DNA from: Avichristensenella sp031550455
GTDB taxonomy: Bacteria > Bacillota > Clostridia > Christensenellales > Aristaeellaceae
DNA: 32,124 nt
NCBI GenBank assembly: GCA_031550455.1
Contig: JAVBOQ010000220.1
Coordinates: forward strand, 1 to 32,124
Direction of reading: 5' to 3'
Shown here one piece after another: positions 7,501 to 16,364 of this stretch; the first letter of the stretch is position 1; each line of letters begins with the position of its first letter. Position numbers and translations under genes: made by a program. The notes beneath the pieces are model-generated. The model ran no database searches. It saw only the letters and a program-made list of their open reading frames with translations, and had not been told where the DNA came from.

Positions 7501-8355
7501 ATGGACGCGAAGAGGAACGAGCGCAGGGGCATGGTGTTGATTCTGTTCTGCACGCTGCTTTGGAGCATTTCCGGCGTGATGATCAAGTGGATTCCGTGGC
7601 CCGCGCCCGCGATCGCGGGCGTGCGGAGCCTTCTGGCCGGATGCGTGATGGCGGCGTACATGCGCGCCGCGAAAATCGCGTTCCGGCTCGACCGCACAAG
7701 CCTGTTGAACGGGGCGATCATGTCGGCGATGTTTTTGTGCTTCACGCTCGCGAACAAGCTGACGACGGCCGCCAACGCAATCGTCATCCAGTCGAGCGCG
7801 CCGGTGTTTGTGCTCGTCTACAACGTCCTGTTCCGGAAAAAGCCCGCGCGGGCGCTGGACGTGATCACGGTAGCGCTGACGATGATCGGCATCACGATGT
7901 TCTTTCTGGATAAGCTATCCTCCGGGCAACTGTTGGGGAACGCGGTCGCGCTGGTGTCCGGTGTGCTGCTGGCCGCGACGTACATCGTGACCTGCGGCGC
8001 GCCGCAGGCGACCTGCATGAGCGGCATCGTGATCGCGCACGGGATCACGGCGCTGGTCGGCATCCCGTTTCTGCTGTCGGCCGGCGTCCAGTTCACCGGC
8101 GCGGCGGTCGGCGGCGTCCTTTTGCTGGGCATCGTGCAGCTTGGCATTCCCTATATATTATACGCGCTGGCGGTGCAGCATTGCCCGCCGCTCGCGGTGT
8201 CGCTGATCGGCATGAGCGAGGCGGTGTTCAACCCGATCTGGGTGGTGCTCTTCACCGGCGAAGCGCCCGGGGCCGTGGCGCTGTGCGGCGCCGCGCTGGT
8301 GCTGTGCTCGATCGCGTTTTGGGCGGTCCGGTCGCAGCGCCGGGCAGGGATATAA
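7501..8355 (+). CDS. DMT-superfamily transporter, EamA type (second copy)
   Basis: This 284-residue membrane protein has two EamA repeats. It begins with a short basic tail (MDAKRNERRG), then MVLILFCTLLWSISGVMIKW. The first repeat contains FTLANKLTTAANAIVIQSSAPVFV, the usual family signature, and the second ends in ALAVQHCPPLAVSLIGMSEAVFNPIW. Sequence resemblance to the minus-strand DMT protein is limited to the shared fold, so it is not a recent duplicate. The start at 7501 is chosen because GGAGGG lies ten bases upstream; an earlier ATG at 7483 overlaps that ribosome site. The substrate is unknown. It probably shares a transcript with the preceding MFS gene. Confidence 0.9.
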   Translation: MDAKRNERRGMVLILFCTLLWSISGVMIKWIPWPAPAIAGVRSLLAGCVMAAYMRAAKIAFRLDRTSLLNGAIMSAMFLCFTLANKLTTAANAIVIQSSAPVFVLVYNVLFRKKPARALDVITVALTMIGITMFFLDKLSSGQLLGNAVALVSGVLLAATYIVTCGAPQATCMSGIVIAHGITALVGIPFLLSAGVQFTGAAVGGVLLLGIVQLGIPYILYALAVQHCPPLAVSLIGMSEAVFNPIWVVLFTGEAPGAVALCGAALVLCSIAFWAVRSQRRAGI

Positions 8356-8460
8356 CGCCATTTTTATTGTATTCTTATCAGATTCTTACCGGACGCAAGG
8401 AGGAACCGCGCGCGCCATACAGAAATGAATAAGCAACACAATACAGGGAGTGAGGCCCAC

Positions 8461-9147
8461 GTGAAGGACGCGAAAAAGCGCGACTACCGGAAGATTATGG
8501 GATGGATCCTGTTTGTTTCGCTTGTGCTGTCGGCGCTGCTGACGCTGGTCCGGCTGATCTTCGCGCCGGGCACGACAAACCCGGACGGCGCCTCGATGCG
8601 GCGCGCGGACCACACGCTGATGCTCGTGCAGTGCGTGCTCGCGATCTGCGTCATGACGCTGCCGTCCATCGTCGCGAAAAAGTGGTCGATTCCGATCCCG
8701 AACTCGATCTATGTGCTGTACTATGTGTTTCTGTACTGCGCGGTGTTCCTCGGCGAGGTGCTGTCGTTTTACTACCGCGTGCCGCACTGGGACACGCTGC
8801 TGCACACGTTTTCCGGCGGCGCGCTGGCGAGCCTCGGGCTGATCCTGGTGATGAACTTGAACGATATGGCGCATTCGCATGTGCGCCTCAGTCCGTTTTT
8901 CATCGCACTGTTCGCGTTCTGTTTTGCGCTGGCGCTCGGTGCGATATGGGAAATCTATGAATTCACGATCGACAGCGTGATGGGCCTCAACATGCAAAAG
9001 TACCTGACCGACGAAGGCGTGCCACTGGTGGGCCGGGAAGCGCTGCTGGACACGATGAAGGACATCGTCTCGGACGCGGGCGCGGCGCTGGTGGTCGTCG
9101 TGGCGGGTTATGTTTCGTTGAAGCGGAAAAGCCTGAAAAAGGAGTAG
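8461..9147 (+). CDS. DUF2238/YjdF-like membrane protein
   Basis: This integral membrane protein (228 residues from this start) has about six helices. It has family-typical polar motifs inside or between helices: RVPHWDTLLHTFSGG near residue 110, LGAIWEIYEFTIDSVMG near residue 165, and LLDTMKDIVSDAGAA near residue 200. These His/Asp/Glu-rich blocks match the poorly characterised DUF2238 (YjdF) group, whose activity is unknown. I chose GTG at 8461 because GGGAG lies ten bases upstream. An ATG at 8425 would add twelve residues but has no site at normal distance; a strong AAGGAGG at 8397 is 21 bases from it. The glycosyltransferase gene starts 6 bp after the stop, which suggests linked expression. 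Confidence 0.78.
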   Translation: MKDAKKRDYRKIMGWILFVSLVLSALLTLVRLIFAPGTTNPDGASMRRADHTLMLVQCVLAICVMTLPSIVAKKWSIPIPNSIYVLYYVFLYCAVFLGEVLSFYYRVPHWDTLLHTFSGGALASLGLILVMNLNDMAHSHVRLSPFFIALFAFCFALALGAIWEIYEFTIDSVMGLNMQKYLTDEGVPLVGREALLDTMKDIVSDAGAALVVVVAGYVSLKRKSLKKE

Positions 9148-9153
9148 AAGGGC

Positions 9154-10362
9154 ATGCGAATTGGGCAGTACACCGATTCATTCCTCCCGATCGTCGACGG
9201 CGTCGGCCGCGTGGTGCTCAGTTATGCGCAGACGCTGGGCAGAATGAAGCATCCGTGCTACGTGTTCGCGCCGATGGCGGACATGGGCTACCTCGGCGAC
9301 TACCCGTTCCAGGTGATCGACTACAACACGATGCAGATGCCCGGCAGGATGCCGTACCGCGTGGGCCTGCCGCAACTGGACGCGCAGTTTGAAAAGCGCG
9401 TGCGGATGACGAGGCTCGACATCGTACACGTGCATTCGCCGTTCATGCTCGGCAGAAGCGGGCTGCGCCTCGCGAAGCGGCGCGGGCTGCCGGTCGTCGG
9501 CACGTTCCATTCGAAGTTCTACGACGATTTTCGCCAGACGCTCAAAAGCGAGGCGCTCGCGCGCTTTGGCACGAAGCAGGTCGTGGAGTTTTTCGAAAAA
9601 TGCGATGAGGTGTGGGCGGTTAGCGAAACCAGCGCGAGGACGCTGCGCGACTACGGATACGACCGGGAAATCATCGTCATGCCGAACGGAACGGATCTGC
9701 GCGAGCTGGACGACGCGGTGATTCCGGAACTCAAGGCGCGCTACGCGATCGGCGACGGCGAGCACATCCTGCTGTATGTCGGGCAGATCAACTGGAAAAA
9801 GAACATTCTGCGGATTCTGGAAGCCGTGAAGCTGCTGAAGGAGGAAGGGCTCGCCTTCCGCATGCTGCTGGCCGGGCAAGGGCCGCATCACGACGAGATT
9901 CTGCATAAGATCAATGAGCTTGGGATCGGAGACAGAACCCGGCTGATCGGCCACATCGGCACGACGCGTGAACTGGACGGGCTGTACGCGCTGTCAAAGA
10001 TGTTTGTGTTCCCGTCGCTGTACGACAACGCGCCGATGGTGGTGCGCGAGGCCGCCGCGATGGGCACGCCGCCGGTGCTGATCAAAGGGAGCAACGCGGC
10101 CGAGTGCGCCGTGGACGGCGTCAGCGCGCTGATGTGCGAGGACACCGCGGCCTCCCTCGCGGAGGCGATCCGGCGCGGGCTTTCCGGCCCGGAGGCGCTG
10201 CTGAAAATGGGACAGGCCGCCCGCGACACGATTCCGGTGCCGTGGACGGCGCTGATGGGCAGTGTGGTGGCGCGGTATGAAGCGCTGATCGCGGCGAAGG
10301 CCGCGGGAAAGGCGATTACAGCGAACGGGCGAACGAAAGGCCGAATTCGGTTGCGGCGGTAA
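9154..10362 (+). CDS. GT4-family glycosyltransferase
   Basis: This 402-residue GT-B fold enzyme resembles diacylglycerol or mannosyl-type glycosyltransferases. The N-terminal domain opens with RIGQYTDSFLPIVDGVGRVV and holds LDIVHVHSPFMLG and VGTFHSKFYDDF. The C-terminal nucleotide-sugar domain has VMPNGTDL, LLYVGQINWKKN, LLAGQGP and the catalytic-region block VFPSLYDNAPMVVREAAAMGTP. The sugar and acceptor are not predictable; a membrane glycolipid or surface polymer is plausible given the adjacent membrane-protein gene. The start follows GGAG by nine bases and lies 6 bp after the upstream stop. The last 47 bp overlap the 3' end of the convergent flavodiiron gene, so the basic tail GRTKGRIRLRR is written antisense to that gene. 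Confidence 0.92.
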   Translation: MRIGQYTDSFLPIVDGVGRVVLSYAQTLGRMKHPCYVFAPMADMGYLGDYPFQVIDYNTMQMPGRMPYRVGLPQLDAQFEKRVRMTRLDIVHVHSPFMLGRSGLRLAKRRGLPVVGTFHSKFYDDFRQTLKSEALARFGTKQVVEFFEKCDEVWAVSETSARTLRDYGYDREIIVMPNGTDLRELDDAVIPELKARYAIGDGEHILLYVGQINWKKNILRILEAVKLLKEEGLAFRMLLAGQGPHHDEILHKINELGIGDRTRLIGHIGTTRELDGLYALSKMFVFPSLYDNAPMVVREAAAMGTPPVLIKGSNAAECAVDGVSALMCEDTAASLAEAIRRGLSGPEALLKMGQAARDTIPVPWTALMGSVVARYEALIAAKAAGKAITANGRTKGRIRLRR

Positions 10363-11512
10363 GGTCAGCGTCCGTCGGCTTGAACCGGGCGCGGAAACCC
10401 TCGTCGGCGACCTTCATTTTGAGCTGGCGCAGGCGCTCGAGCAGGTTCGGCACCGCTTCGCCGCTCCAGCCGTAGCTGCCGAACGCCGACGCGCGCATGC
10501 CGCCGTGGATCGGGCAGCATATGCGCGTTGTCAGGCACAGGATCGGCGCGAGCGCGTCGCCAAGGATCGTCGGCGATCCGAGCAGGAGGCCATCCGCATG
10601 TTCAAGGTCGGAGAGAACCGCGGACGCGTCCGCGGTTTCCATGTCATAGAGGTTGGCGTCGATATCGCCGGCGGCGCGAACGCCGGCCGCGACCGCCCCG
10701 GCCAGGGCGCGGGTGTATCCGTACGCGCTAACGTACGGAATGACGACGCGCTTTTTTGTTTTTTCCGGCGCTTCGCACCATTTTTCATACAGCGGAAGGA
10801 CTTCGGAGAGGCCGTTGTCGAGCACCGGGCCGTGACCCGTCAGCACCATCCGGACGTCGAGTCCCCGGACGCGCTCGATCGCGTTGACGACGAACGGGCG
10901 CTTGAACGGGCCCAGGATCATGTCGAAATAGTAGCGCATGGCGGCGAGATAGGCTTCAGTGCCGTCCCTAACCGCGCTGCGCAGCACGCCCTCTGTCGCG
11001 AAGTGCGCGCCGAACGCGTCGCAGGTGACAAGCAGGCCTCTCTCTTCGATGTAGGTGAACATCGTGTCGGGCCAGTGCAGGTTGGGCAGCGCGAGAAATT
11101 TCAGCGTCGCGCCGCCGATGGGCAGCGTATCGTTGTCTTTGGCGACTTTGGAGTTGAAATCGCGGTTGACGATTTGCTTTAAGAAGTTCAGCGCGGCGAC
11201 GGTGCCGACTACGGTGAGGTTCGGGTTCATGTCGAGCAGCCGCTCGACGCTGCCCGCGTGATCCGGCTCGGTGTGGCTGACGACCAGATAGTCGATGGAC
11301 GCCGGATCGGCGACGGACGCGAGTTTTTCAAAAAATGCGTCGGCGAACTTCGCCTTTGCCGTCTCGAACAGGACGGTCTTTTCTTCGCCGCGAAGGAGGT
11401 AGGCGTTGTAGGTGGTGCCGTACTCGGTGCGCATGATGATATCAAATGTACGAAGATTCGGATCCTGGACGCCGACCCAGGTAAGGTTCGGCTGAAGCGC
11501 AAGTGTTTTCAT
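10316..11512 (-). CDS. fprA: Flavodiiron protein (FprA-type A flavoprotein)
   Basis: This 398-residue cytosolic enzyme reduces oxygen and/or nitric oxide, protecting an anaerobe. The N-terminal metallo-beta-lactamase-like domain carries the di-iron ligands H80-x-E82-x-D84-H85 (HTEPDH), H146 in LHWPDT, D165 in CDAFGAH and H227 in TGHGPV. From about residue 255 a flavodoxin domain follows, with VSAYGYTRAL for FMN phosphate and GSYGWSGEAV near the end. No rubredoxin or NADH-reductase domain is fused, so separate redox partners are needed. The ATG has AGGAG six bases upstream. It is transcribed divergently from the P-type ATPase and converges on the glycosyltransferase gene with a 47-bp overlap. 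Confidence 0.96.
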   Translation of the reverse strand: MKTLALQPNLTWVGVQDPNLRTFDIIMRTEYGTTYNAYLLRGEEKTVLFETAKAKFADAFFEKLASVADPASIDYLVVSHTEPDHAGSVERLLDMNPNLTVVGTVAALNFLKQIVNRDFNSKVAKDNDTLPIGGATLKFLALPNLHWPDTMFTYIEERGLLVTCDAFGAHFATEGVLRSAVRDGTEAYLAAMRYYFDMILGPFKRPFVVNAIERVRGLDVRMVLTGHGPVLDNGLSEVLPLYEKWCEAPEKTKKRVVIPYVSAYGYTRALAGAVAAGVRAAGDIDANLYDMETADASAVLSDLEHADGLLLGSPTILGDALAPILCLTTRICCPIHGGMRASAFGSYGWSGEAVPNLLERLRQLKMKVADEGFRARFKPTDADLTAATEFGLSFARSL

Positions 11513-11557
11513 GGCGTTCTCCTGTCGATGTCGTGTTTGTTACTGTTCTTGGCCATT

Positions 11558-11586
11558 AGTATACGCCATTTTGTGTGGAATGAAAA
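11558..11586 (-). promoter_or_regulatory. Promoter of the flavodiiron gene
   Basis: Minus strand: TTTTCA (11586-11581), a 17-bp spacer, TATACT (11563-11558). This gives a leader of about 40 nt including AGGAG. Confidence 0.6.
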
Positions 11587-11639
11587 CCGGAGTTTGCGCG
11601 TCGTTCGCGCACAAATTTGGACATTCCGGCCATCACAGA

Positions 11640-11669
11640 TTGACAAAATGGCTCAATGGCATGTATAAC
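11640..11669 (+). promoter_or_regulatory. Promoter of the P-type ATPase gene
   Basis: A perfect TTGACA (11640-11645), an 18-bp spacer and TATAAC (11664-11669), with an AAAGGAAG ribosome site and ATG about 30 bp further on. Confidence 0.65.
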
Positions 11670-11698
11670 GGAAAGGTACGAAATGGAAAGGAAGCAAA

Positions 11699-14332
11699 AT
11701 GATGGAGTTTTTCGCGGAAGAATGGAGCCGGGCGCTTGACGCGGTCGGCAGCACGAAAGATGGATTATCGGAAGCGGAAGCAAAAGCGCGCCTGTTAAAG
11801 AACGGGCCGAACAAGCTCGAGGAAGGCAAGAAAGTCAGCCTGCTGTCGCGGTTTTTGAAGCAACTTTCCGACCCGATGATCATTATTTTGCTGGCCGCGG
11901 CGCTCGTATCGGCGGTAACGTCGATTTACGCGGGCGAGTCGCTCGCGGATGTCGTGATCATTCTGACCGTTGTGATACTGAACTCCGTGCTGGGCGTCGT
12001 GCAGGAGAGCAAGGCGGAGAAGGCGATCGAGGCGCTGCAGGGCATGATGGCGCCGATGAGCAAGGTGATCCGGGACGGCAGGCTGACGCACGTGGAAAGC
12101 CGCGACCTGGTCGTCGGCGACGTGCTGGCGCTGGAGGCGGGCGACGCGGTGCCCGCGGACGCGCGCATCTTTGAAAGCGCGAGCCTGTCGGTCGAGGAAG
12201 CCGCGCTGACCGGCGAGTCGGTGCCGGTGGACAAGATCGTCGACGCGCTGCACGGCAAGGAGTCTGTGCCGCTCGGCGACCGCAGGAACATGGTGTACAT
12301 GGGCGGAACGGTCGTGTACGGGCGCGGCCGCGCGGTCGTCACCGCCACCGGGATGCAAACCGAGATGGGCAGAATCGCGGGCGCGCTGGCGCTGGCGGAA
12401 GAACAGCAGACGCCGCTGCAGCGGAAGCTGGCGCAGCTTTCGAAGATTCTGACGTATGTCGTGCTGGGCATCTGCCTGTTCATCTTCGCGTTTACGATCC
12501 TGCGTACCGGTGACTTCACCAGCGCGGCGATGCTCAGCGCGTTCATGGTCGCGGTGAGCCTGGCGGTCGCGGCGATTCCGGAAGGGCTGGTCGCGGTCGT
12601 GACGATCGTGCTGTCCATCGGCGTGACGCGGATGTCGAAGCGCAACGCGGTCATCCGAAAGCTCACGGCGGTCGAGACGCTCGGCTGCGCGCAGATCATC
12701 TGCTCGGACAAGACCGGGACGCTGACGCAGAACAAGATGACCGTCGTCGACAGTTGGGGCGAGGACAGCGCGCTGCTGGCCCGGGCGCTTTCGCTGTGCT
12801 GCGACGCTGAATGGAACGGTCAGGCGGCGGTCGGTGAGCCGACCGAATGCGCGCTGGTCGCCTGGGCCGCGAAGGCCGGGCTTCTCAAGGGCGACATGGA
12901 GAAGGAGACGCCGCGCGTCGGCGAAGCGCCGTGTGACTCGATGCGCAAGATGATGTCGACGCTGCACCAGGGCGCGGACGGCGGCATTGCGCAGTACACC
13001 AAAGGCGCGCCGGACGAGGTGTTGGCGCGGTGTACGAAGATGCTGCGCGGCGACGTCGAGACCGAGATGACCGACGCGATGCGCAAGGAGATCCTCGACG
13101 CGAACAAGGGCATGGCCGACCGCGCGCTGCGCGTGCTGGCGGCGGCGACCCGGGCGCACGGCGCGTTGCCCGGCCAGACGACGCCGGCCGCGCTGGAACA
13201 TGACCTGACGTTCGTGGGCATGGTCGGCATGATTGATCCGGTGCGTCCGGAGGTCAAGGCCGCGATCGACGAATGCTATCAGGCGGGCATCCGGCCGATC
13301 ATGATCACCGGCGACCACAAGGACACGGCGGTCGCGATCGCGAAGGAGCTTGGCATTCTGACCGGCGACGCGAAGGCGATCACCGGCGCGGAGCTTTCGA
13401 AGATCGGCGACGAAGAGTTCGAACGGCGGGTCGGCGAGTTTTCGGTGTACGCGCGCGTGCAGCCGGAGCACAAGGTGCGCATTGTCGAGGCGTGGCAGAA
13501 GATGGGCAAAATCGCCGCGATGACCGGCGACGGCGTCAACGACGCGCCGTCGATCAAGCGCGCGGACATCGGCGTCGGCATGGGCATCACCGGCACCGAC
13601 GTGACGAAGAACGTCGCGGACATGGTGCTGGCGGACGACAACTTCGCGACGATCGTCAAGGCGGTCGAAGAAGGCCGCCGCATCTACGACAACATCCGCA
13701 AGGCGATTCAGTTCCTGTTATCGTCGAACCTGTCGGAGGTCATCACGATCTTCGTCGCGACGGTGCTCGGGTTCACGATTCTCGAGCCCGCGCATATCCT
13801 TTGGATCAACCTGATCACCGACTCGCTGCCGGCGCTGGCGCTGGGCATGGAGCCCGCCGAGCGCGACCTGATGAAGCGGCAGCCGCGCGACCCGAAGGAG
13901 GGCGTGTTCGCGGGCGGCGTCGGGTTCGGCGTGGCCTATCAGGGGCTGCTGGTGGCGATCGTGACGCTTGCCGCGTATTTCATCGGGCACTTCATGGAAG
14001 CCGGCAGGTGGGAAATCACCAACAGCGCGGACGGTATGACGATGGCATTCCTGACGCTGTCGATGGCCGAGATATTCCATTCGTTCAACATGCGGTCGCA
14101 GACCAAGTCGCTGTTCTCGATGCGGACGGTCAACGTGGCGCTACTCGGCGCGATGGCGATGTCATTCATCCTGACGACCGGCGTGATTTACATCGGGCCG
14201 CTGGCGCGCGCGTTCTCGTTTGAGACGATCTCGCTTGCGGAATATGCGGTCGCGATGGGGCTGGCGCTGACGGTGATCCCGATGGTGGAGGTTGTCAAGG
14301 CGGTGCAGCGGGCGGTTATGCGCAAAGGGTAA
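11699..14332 (+). CDS. Calcium-type P-type ATPase (P2A/PMR1-like)
   Basis: This 877-residue ATP-driven membrane pump has an N-terminal cation-ATPase domain, an actuator loop with TGES at residues 171-174, the phosphorylated aspartate D337 in CSDKTGTLT, the nucleotide-binding domain, and the hinge TGDGVNDAP at residues 609-617. Ion-site residues match Ca2+ pumps: PEGL in M4 (residues 294-297) and LWINLITDSLPALALGMEP in M6, which keeps the Asn-x-x-Thr-Asp pattern. There are ten predicted helices and no regulatory metal-binding domain, so calcium export is the best call; manganese is possible. The start has AGGA seven bases upstream; a second ATG follows immediately. It is divergent from fprA, and a terminator follows about 190 bp after the stop. 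Confidence 0.95.
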   Translation: MMEFFAEEWSRALDAVGSTKDGLSEAEAKARLLKNGPNKLEEGKKVSLLSRFLKQLSDPMIIILLAAALVSAVTSIYAGESLADVVIILTVVILNSVLGVVQESKAEKAIEALQGMMAPMSKVIRDGRLTHVESRDLVVGDVLALEAGDAVPADARIFESASLSVEEAALTGESVPVDKIVDALHGKESVPLGDRRNMVYMGGTVVYGRGRAVVTATGMQTEMGRIAGALALAEEQQTPLQRKLAQLSKILTYVVLGICLFIFAFTILRTGDFTSAAMLSAFMVAVSLAVAAIPEGLVAVVTIVLSIGVTRMSKRNAVIRKLTAVETLGCAQIICSDKTGTLTQNKMTVVDSWGEDSALLARALSLCCDAEWNGQAAVGEPTECALVAWAAKAGLLKGDMEKETPRVGEAPCDSMRKMMSTLHQGADGGIAQYTKGAPDEVLARCTKMLRGDVETEMTDAMRKEILDANKGMADRALRVLAAATRAHGALPGQTTPAALEHDLTFVGMVGMIDPVRPEVKAAIDECYQAGIRPIMITGDHKDTAVAIAKELGILTGDAKAITGAELSKIGDEEFERRVGEFSVYARVQPEHKVRIVEAWQKMGKIAAMTGDGVNDAPSIKRADIGVGMGITGTDVTKNVADMVLADDNFATIVKAVEEGRRIYDNIRKAIQFLLSSNLSEVITIFVATVLGFTILEPAHILWINLITDSLPALALGMEPAERDLMKRQPRDPKEGVFAGGVGFGVAYQGLLVAIVTLAAYFIGHFMEAGRWEITNSADGMTMAFLTLSMAEIFHSFNMRSQTKSLFSMRTVNVALLGAMAMSFILTTGVIYIGPLARAFSFETISLAEYAVAMGLALTVIPMVEVVKAVQRAVMRKG

Positions 14333-14631
14333 GGCTATTGGAGCCCGGATACCCCGCGCGCCGTACCGCCGTATCGTCAAGGCCGAAATGGCCAAGCGCT
14401 TTACGCCCGTCATACCAAAGGAAGGGCAGGCAGATCCTGTCCGGTTTACCCTGTCTTCTCTTACGATAGGCCGGGCTCGAAAACAATAGACGCGTTCCTT
14501 CCTCCGTTCACCCTCCCCTCCCCTGCCGCGCGCAAGGGAGGGAATTTCTTTTTTGGAAATGTCAACCCGCATCCCTGTTTATCACTTGCAACCACCCGCC
14601 CGGCTGAAGATGATGTCGGACGAAAGGGGCG
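14333..14631. other. Intergenic region between the ATPase and the phage cassette
   Basis: I see no gene in these 299 bp. An 8-bp inverted repeat, GAGCCCGG at 14341 and CCGGGCTC at 14471, encloses most of the first half, which has an irregular sequence unlike either neighbour. The second half holds a terminator hairpin. No tRNA or obvious attachment site is present, and no clear promoter for the phage genes could be pointed out. Confidence 0.6.
14517..14556 (+). terminator. Rho-independent terminator before the phage cassette
   Basis: CCTCCC pairs with GGGAGG, extended by an inner 3-bp stem across one mismatch, with a GC-rich loop. The hairpin is followed by AATTTCTTTTTT. It faces plus and would end ATPase transcription before the terminase genes. 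Confidence 0.7.
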
Positions 14632-15015
14632 ATGCGCTTGAAAGGCGTGGAGAAGGACGGGAAGCTCAGCCCCATGATGCTGATGGCCGCGGAACTGCTC
14701 GGCAGCGGCAAGACGCGGCGCGAGGCTGCCGAGGCGATCGGCGTGAGCGAGCGGTCGATCTACAACTGGCGGAACGACCCGGCGTTTCGGGAGGCCGTGC
14801 TGGACGCCGAGCGCGCGTTCGTCGCCGAGATGCGGCCGAGGGCATGGGAACTGTTTTCGAGGCATCTTCTGGACGACGACAAGAAGATCGCGCAGCAGGC
14901 GGCAACGCAGGTGCTCAAGGTGGCCGAGGATCTGAAGGAGAACGGCGCGGAAAAGCAGGTGGTCGTGCATTTTTTGTATATGCCGCGGCCGGGCGAGCCG
15001 GAGGCGGACGCATGA
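14632..15015 (+). CDS. terS: Small terminase subunit-like HTH protein
   Basis: This 127-residue protein has an N-terminal helix-turn-helix (RREAAEAIGVSERSIYNWRNDPAFREAV, residues about 26-55) of the kind that begins phage small terminases and starts DNA recognition at pac or cos. A charged helical segment follows, LDDDKKIAQQAATQVLKVAEDL, as in oligomerising small terminases. The short C-terminus ends in PGEPEADA. The position immediately before the large subunit, with an ATGA overlap of stop and start, supports the assignment. AAAGGGG lies close to the ATG; an in-frame GTG at 14647 is an alternative. It could alternatively be a transposase-like HTH protein, but the context argues against that. 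Confidence 0.82.
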   Translation: MRLKGVEKDGKLSPMMLMAAELLGSGKTRREAAEAIGVSERSIYNWRNDPAFREAVLDAERAFVAEMRPRAWELFSRHLLDDDKKIAQQAATQVLKVAEDLKENGAEKQVVVHFLYMPRPGEPEADA

Positions 15016-16364
15016 CGGCAATTTGCCTGGACTACCGGCCGACGGAGAAGCAGCGCGCGTTTCATCTGTCGACCGCCAACGAAGCGCTGTACGGCGGCGC
15101 GGCGGGCGGCGGCAAGTCGAAGGCGCTGGTGATGGACGCGCTGGCCAGGTGCCTTTCACACCCATGGACGCACGCGTACCTGTTCCGGCGGACGTACCGG
15201 GAACTGGAAGACACGCTGATCGCGGAGGCGCGGGCGTCGATTCCCAAGGCAGTCGGCATGTACAACGCGGCGCGGCACGAGATCACGCTGGTCAACGGCA
15301 GCGTGATGCACTTCCGACACTGCCGCGGGACGCAGGACATGTACGACTATGCCGGCGTCGAAATGCACTGGCTGTATGTAGACGAGCTGACGAGCTTTGA
15401 AGCGCCGGTATATGACTACTTAAAGACGCGGTTGCGGGCGAAAGCCGCGCTTGGCATCGTGCCCGTCGCGCGGTGCGCGACGAACCCGGGCGGGATCGGG
15501 CACGCGTGGGTCAAGGCGCGGTTTGTCGACGCGGGCAGACCGATGGAGCTTATCAGGCACCGGGTGACGAGCGATGTGCTGAAGCGGGAAGGCATGTTCG
15601 TCACCCATTTTATCCCGGCGGTCGCGGCGGAGAATCCTTATGTCGGCGACGCGTATGTGTTCGAGCTGGAACGCAAGCCCGAGGCGCTGCGGCGGGCGCT
15701 TCTGCTGGGCGACTGGAACGCGTTTGAAGGCCAGGTGTTCACCGAGTTCAAGGACGACCCGGCGCGCCACTGCGACGAGCGGTGGACGCATGTGATCAAA
15801 CCGTTCATGATCCCTCAGCACTGGATGCGATACCAATCGTTCGACCACGGGTACTCCGCGCCGTTCTCGGTCGGGTGGTGGGCGGTGGCACCATCCGGCA
15901 CGGCATACCGATACCGCGAATGGTATGGCTGGAACGGCACGCCGAACAAGGGGCTTGAACTGTCGCCAAAGGAGATCGCGCGCGGGATATTGGACCGCGA
16001 GGCGGAGGAGCGCGCGCAGGGAATCCGGTTTGACCGGATCGCGGATCCCGCGATCTTCGAAAGGTCGCGCGGGGACAGCATCGCGCAGCAGATGGCCGCG
16101 GAAGGCGCGATCTTCAGGAAGGGCGACAACGCGCGGCTGGCCGGCAAGATGCAGTTGCACGGGCGGCTTCGGTTCGACGCGGACGGAAAGCCCGGGCTGT
16201 ATGTGTTCGACTGTTGCAGGCAATTCCTGCGGACGGTGCCGGCGCTGCCGTACGACGCGGCGCGCGTCGAGGACGTCGACACCGCCGCCGAGGATCACGT
16301 ATACGACGAGACGCGGTATTTTCTGATGTCAAGGCCGTACGGACGGCAGGGAGGAACGGAATGA
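15012..16364 (+). CDS. terL: Phage terminase large subunit
   Basis: This 450-residue DNA-packaging motor has an N-terminal ATPase and a C-terminal RNase-H-like nuclease. Walker A is GGAAGGGKS at residues 28-36, Walker B HWLYVDE at residues 119-125, and the coupling motif CATNPGG at residues 155-161. Nuclease acidic residues are visible as D278 in SFDHGY, D341/D345 in DRIADPAIFE and the D/E-rich TAAEDHVYDE near residue 430. Both domains appear complete, so the protein could be active. The ATG at 15012 overlaps the terS stop, and its own stop overlaps the portal start, so the three genes are translationally coupled. A longer open frame upstream is only a shadow of terS. Confidence 0.96.
   Translation: MTAICLDYRPTEKQRAFHLSTANEALYGGAAGGGKSKALVMDALARCLSHPWTHAYLFRRTYRELEDTLIAEARASIPKAVGMYNAARHEITLVNGSVMHFRHCRGTQDMYDYAGVEMHWLYVDELTSFEAPVYDYLKTRLRAKAALGIVPVARCATNPGGIGHAWVKARFVDAGRPMELIRHRVTSDVLKREGMFVTHFIPAVAAENPYVGDAYVFELERKPEALRRALLLGDWNAFEGQVFTEFKDDPARHCDERWTHVIKPFMIPQHWMRYQSFDHGYSAPFSVGWWAVAPSGTAYRYREWYGWNGTPNKGLELSPKEIARGILDREAEERAQGIRFDRIADPAIFERSRGDSIAQQMAAEGAIFRKGDNARLAGKMQLHGRLRFDADGKPGLYVFDCCRQFLRTVPALPYDAARVEDVDTAAEDHVYDETRYFLMSRPYGRQGGTE

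Noticed and set aside
11795..13471. 558-codon minus-strand open frame within the P-type ATPase gene
   Set aside because: Antisense shadow of a fully conserved ATPase; composition is Arg/His/Asp-rich and featureless.
14162..14572. Minus-strand open frame over the ATPase end and the following gap
   Set aside because: No ribosome site, no motif, and half of it is antisense to the ATPase C-terminal helices.
14333..14631. Possible attachment site or tRNA at the left phage boundary
   Set aside because: No tRNA fold and no direct repeat matching the right boundary (23242-23520) could be found by eye.
14553..15011. Upstream extension of the large terminase frame
   Set aside because: It overlaps the small terminase gene in another frame and is unlike any terminase; the ATG at 15012 with ATGA overlap fits the family N-terminus.
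16214..16360. Upstream extension of the portal frame
   Set aside because: It lies inside the conserved terL nuclease region; the ATG at 16361 has a ribosome site and the expected overlap.
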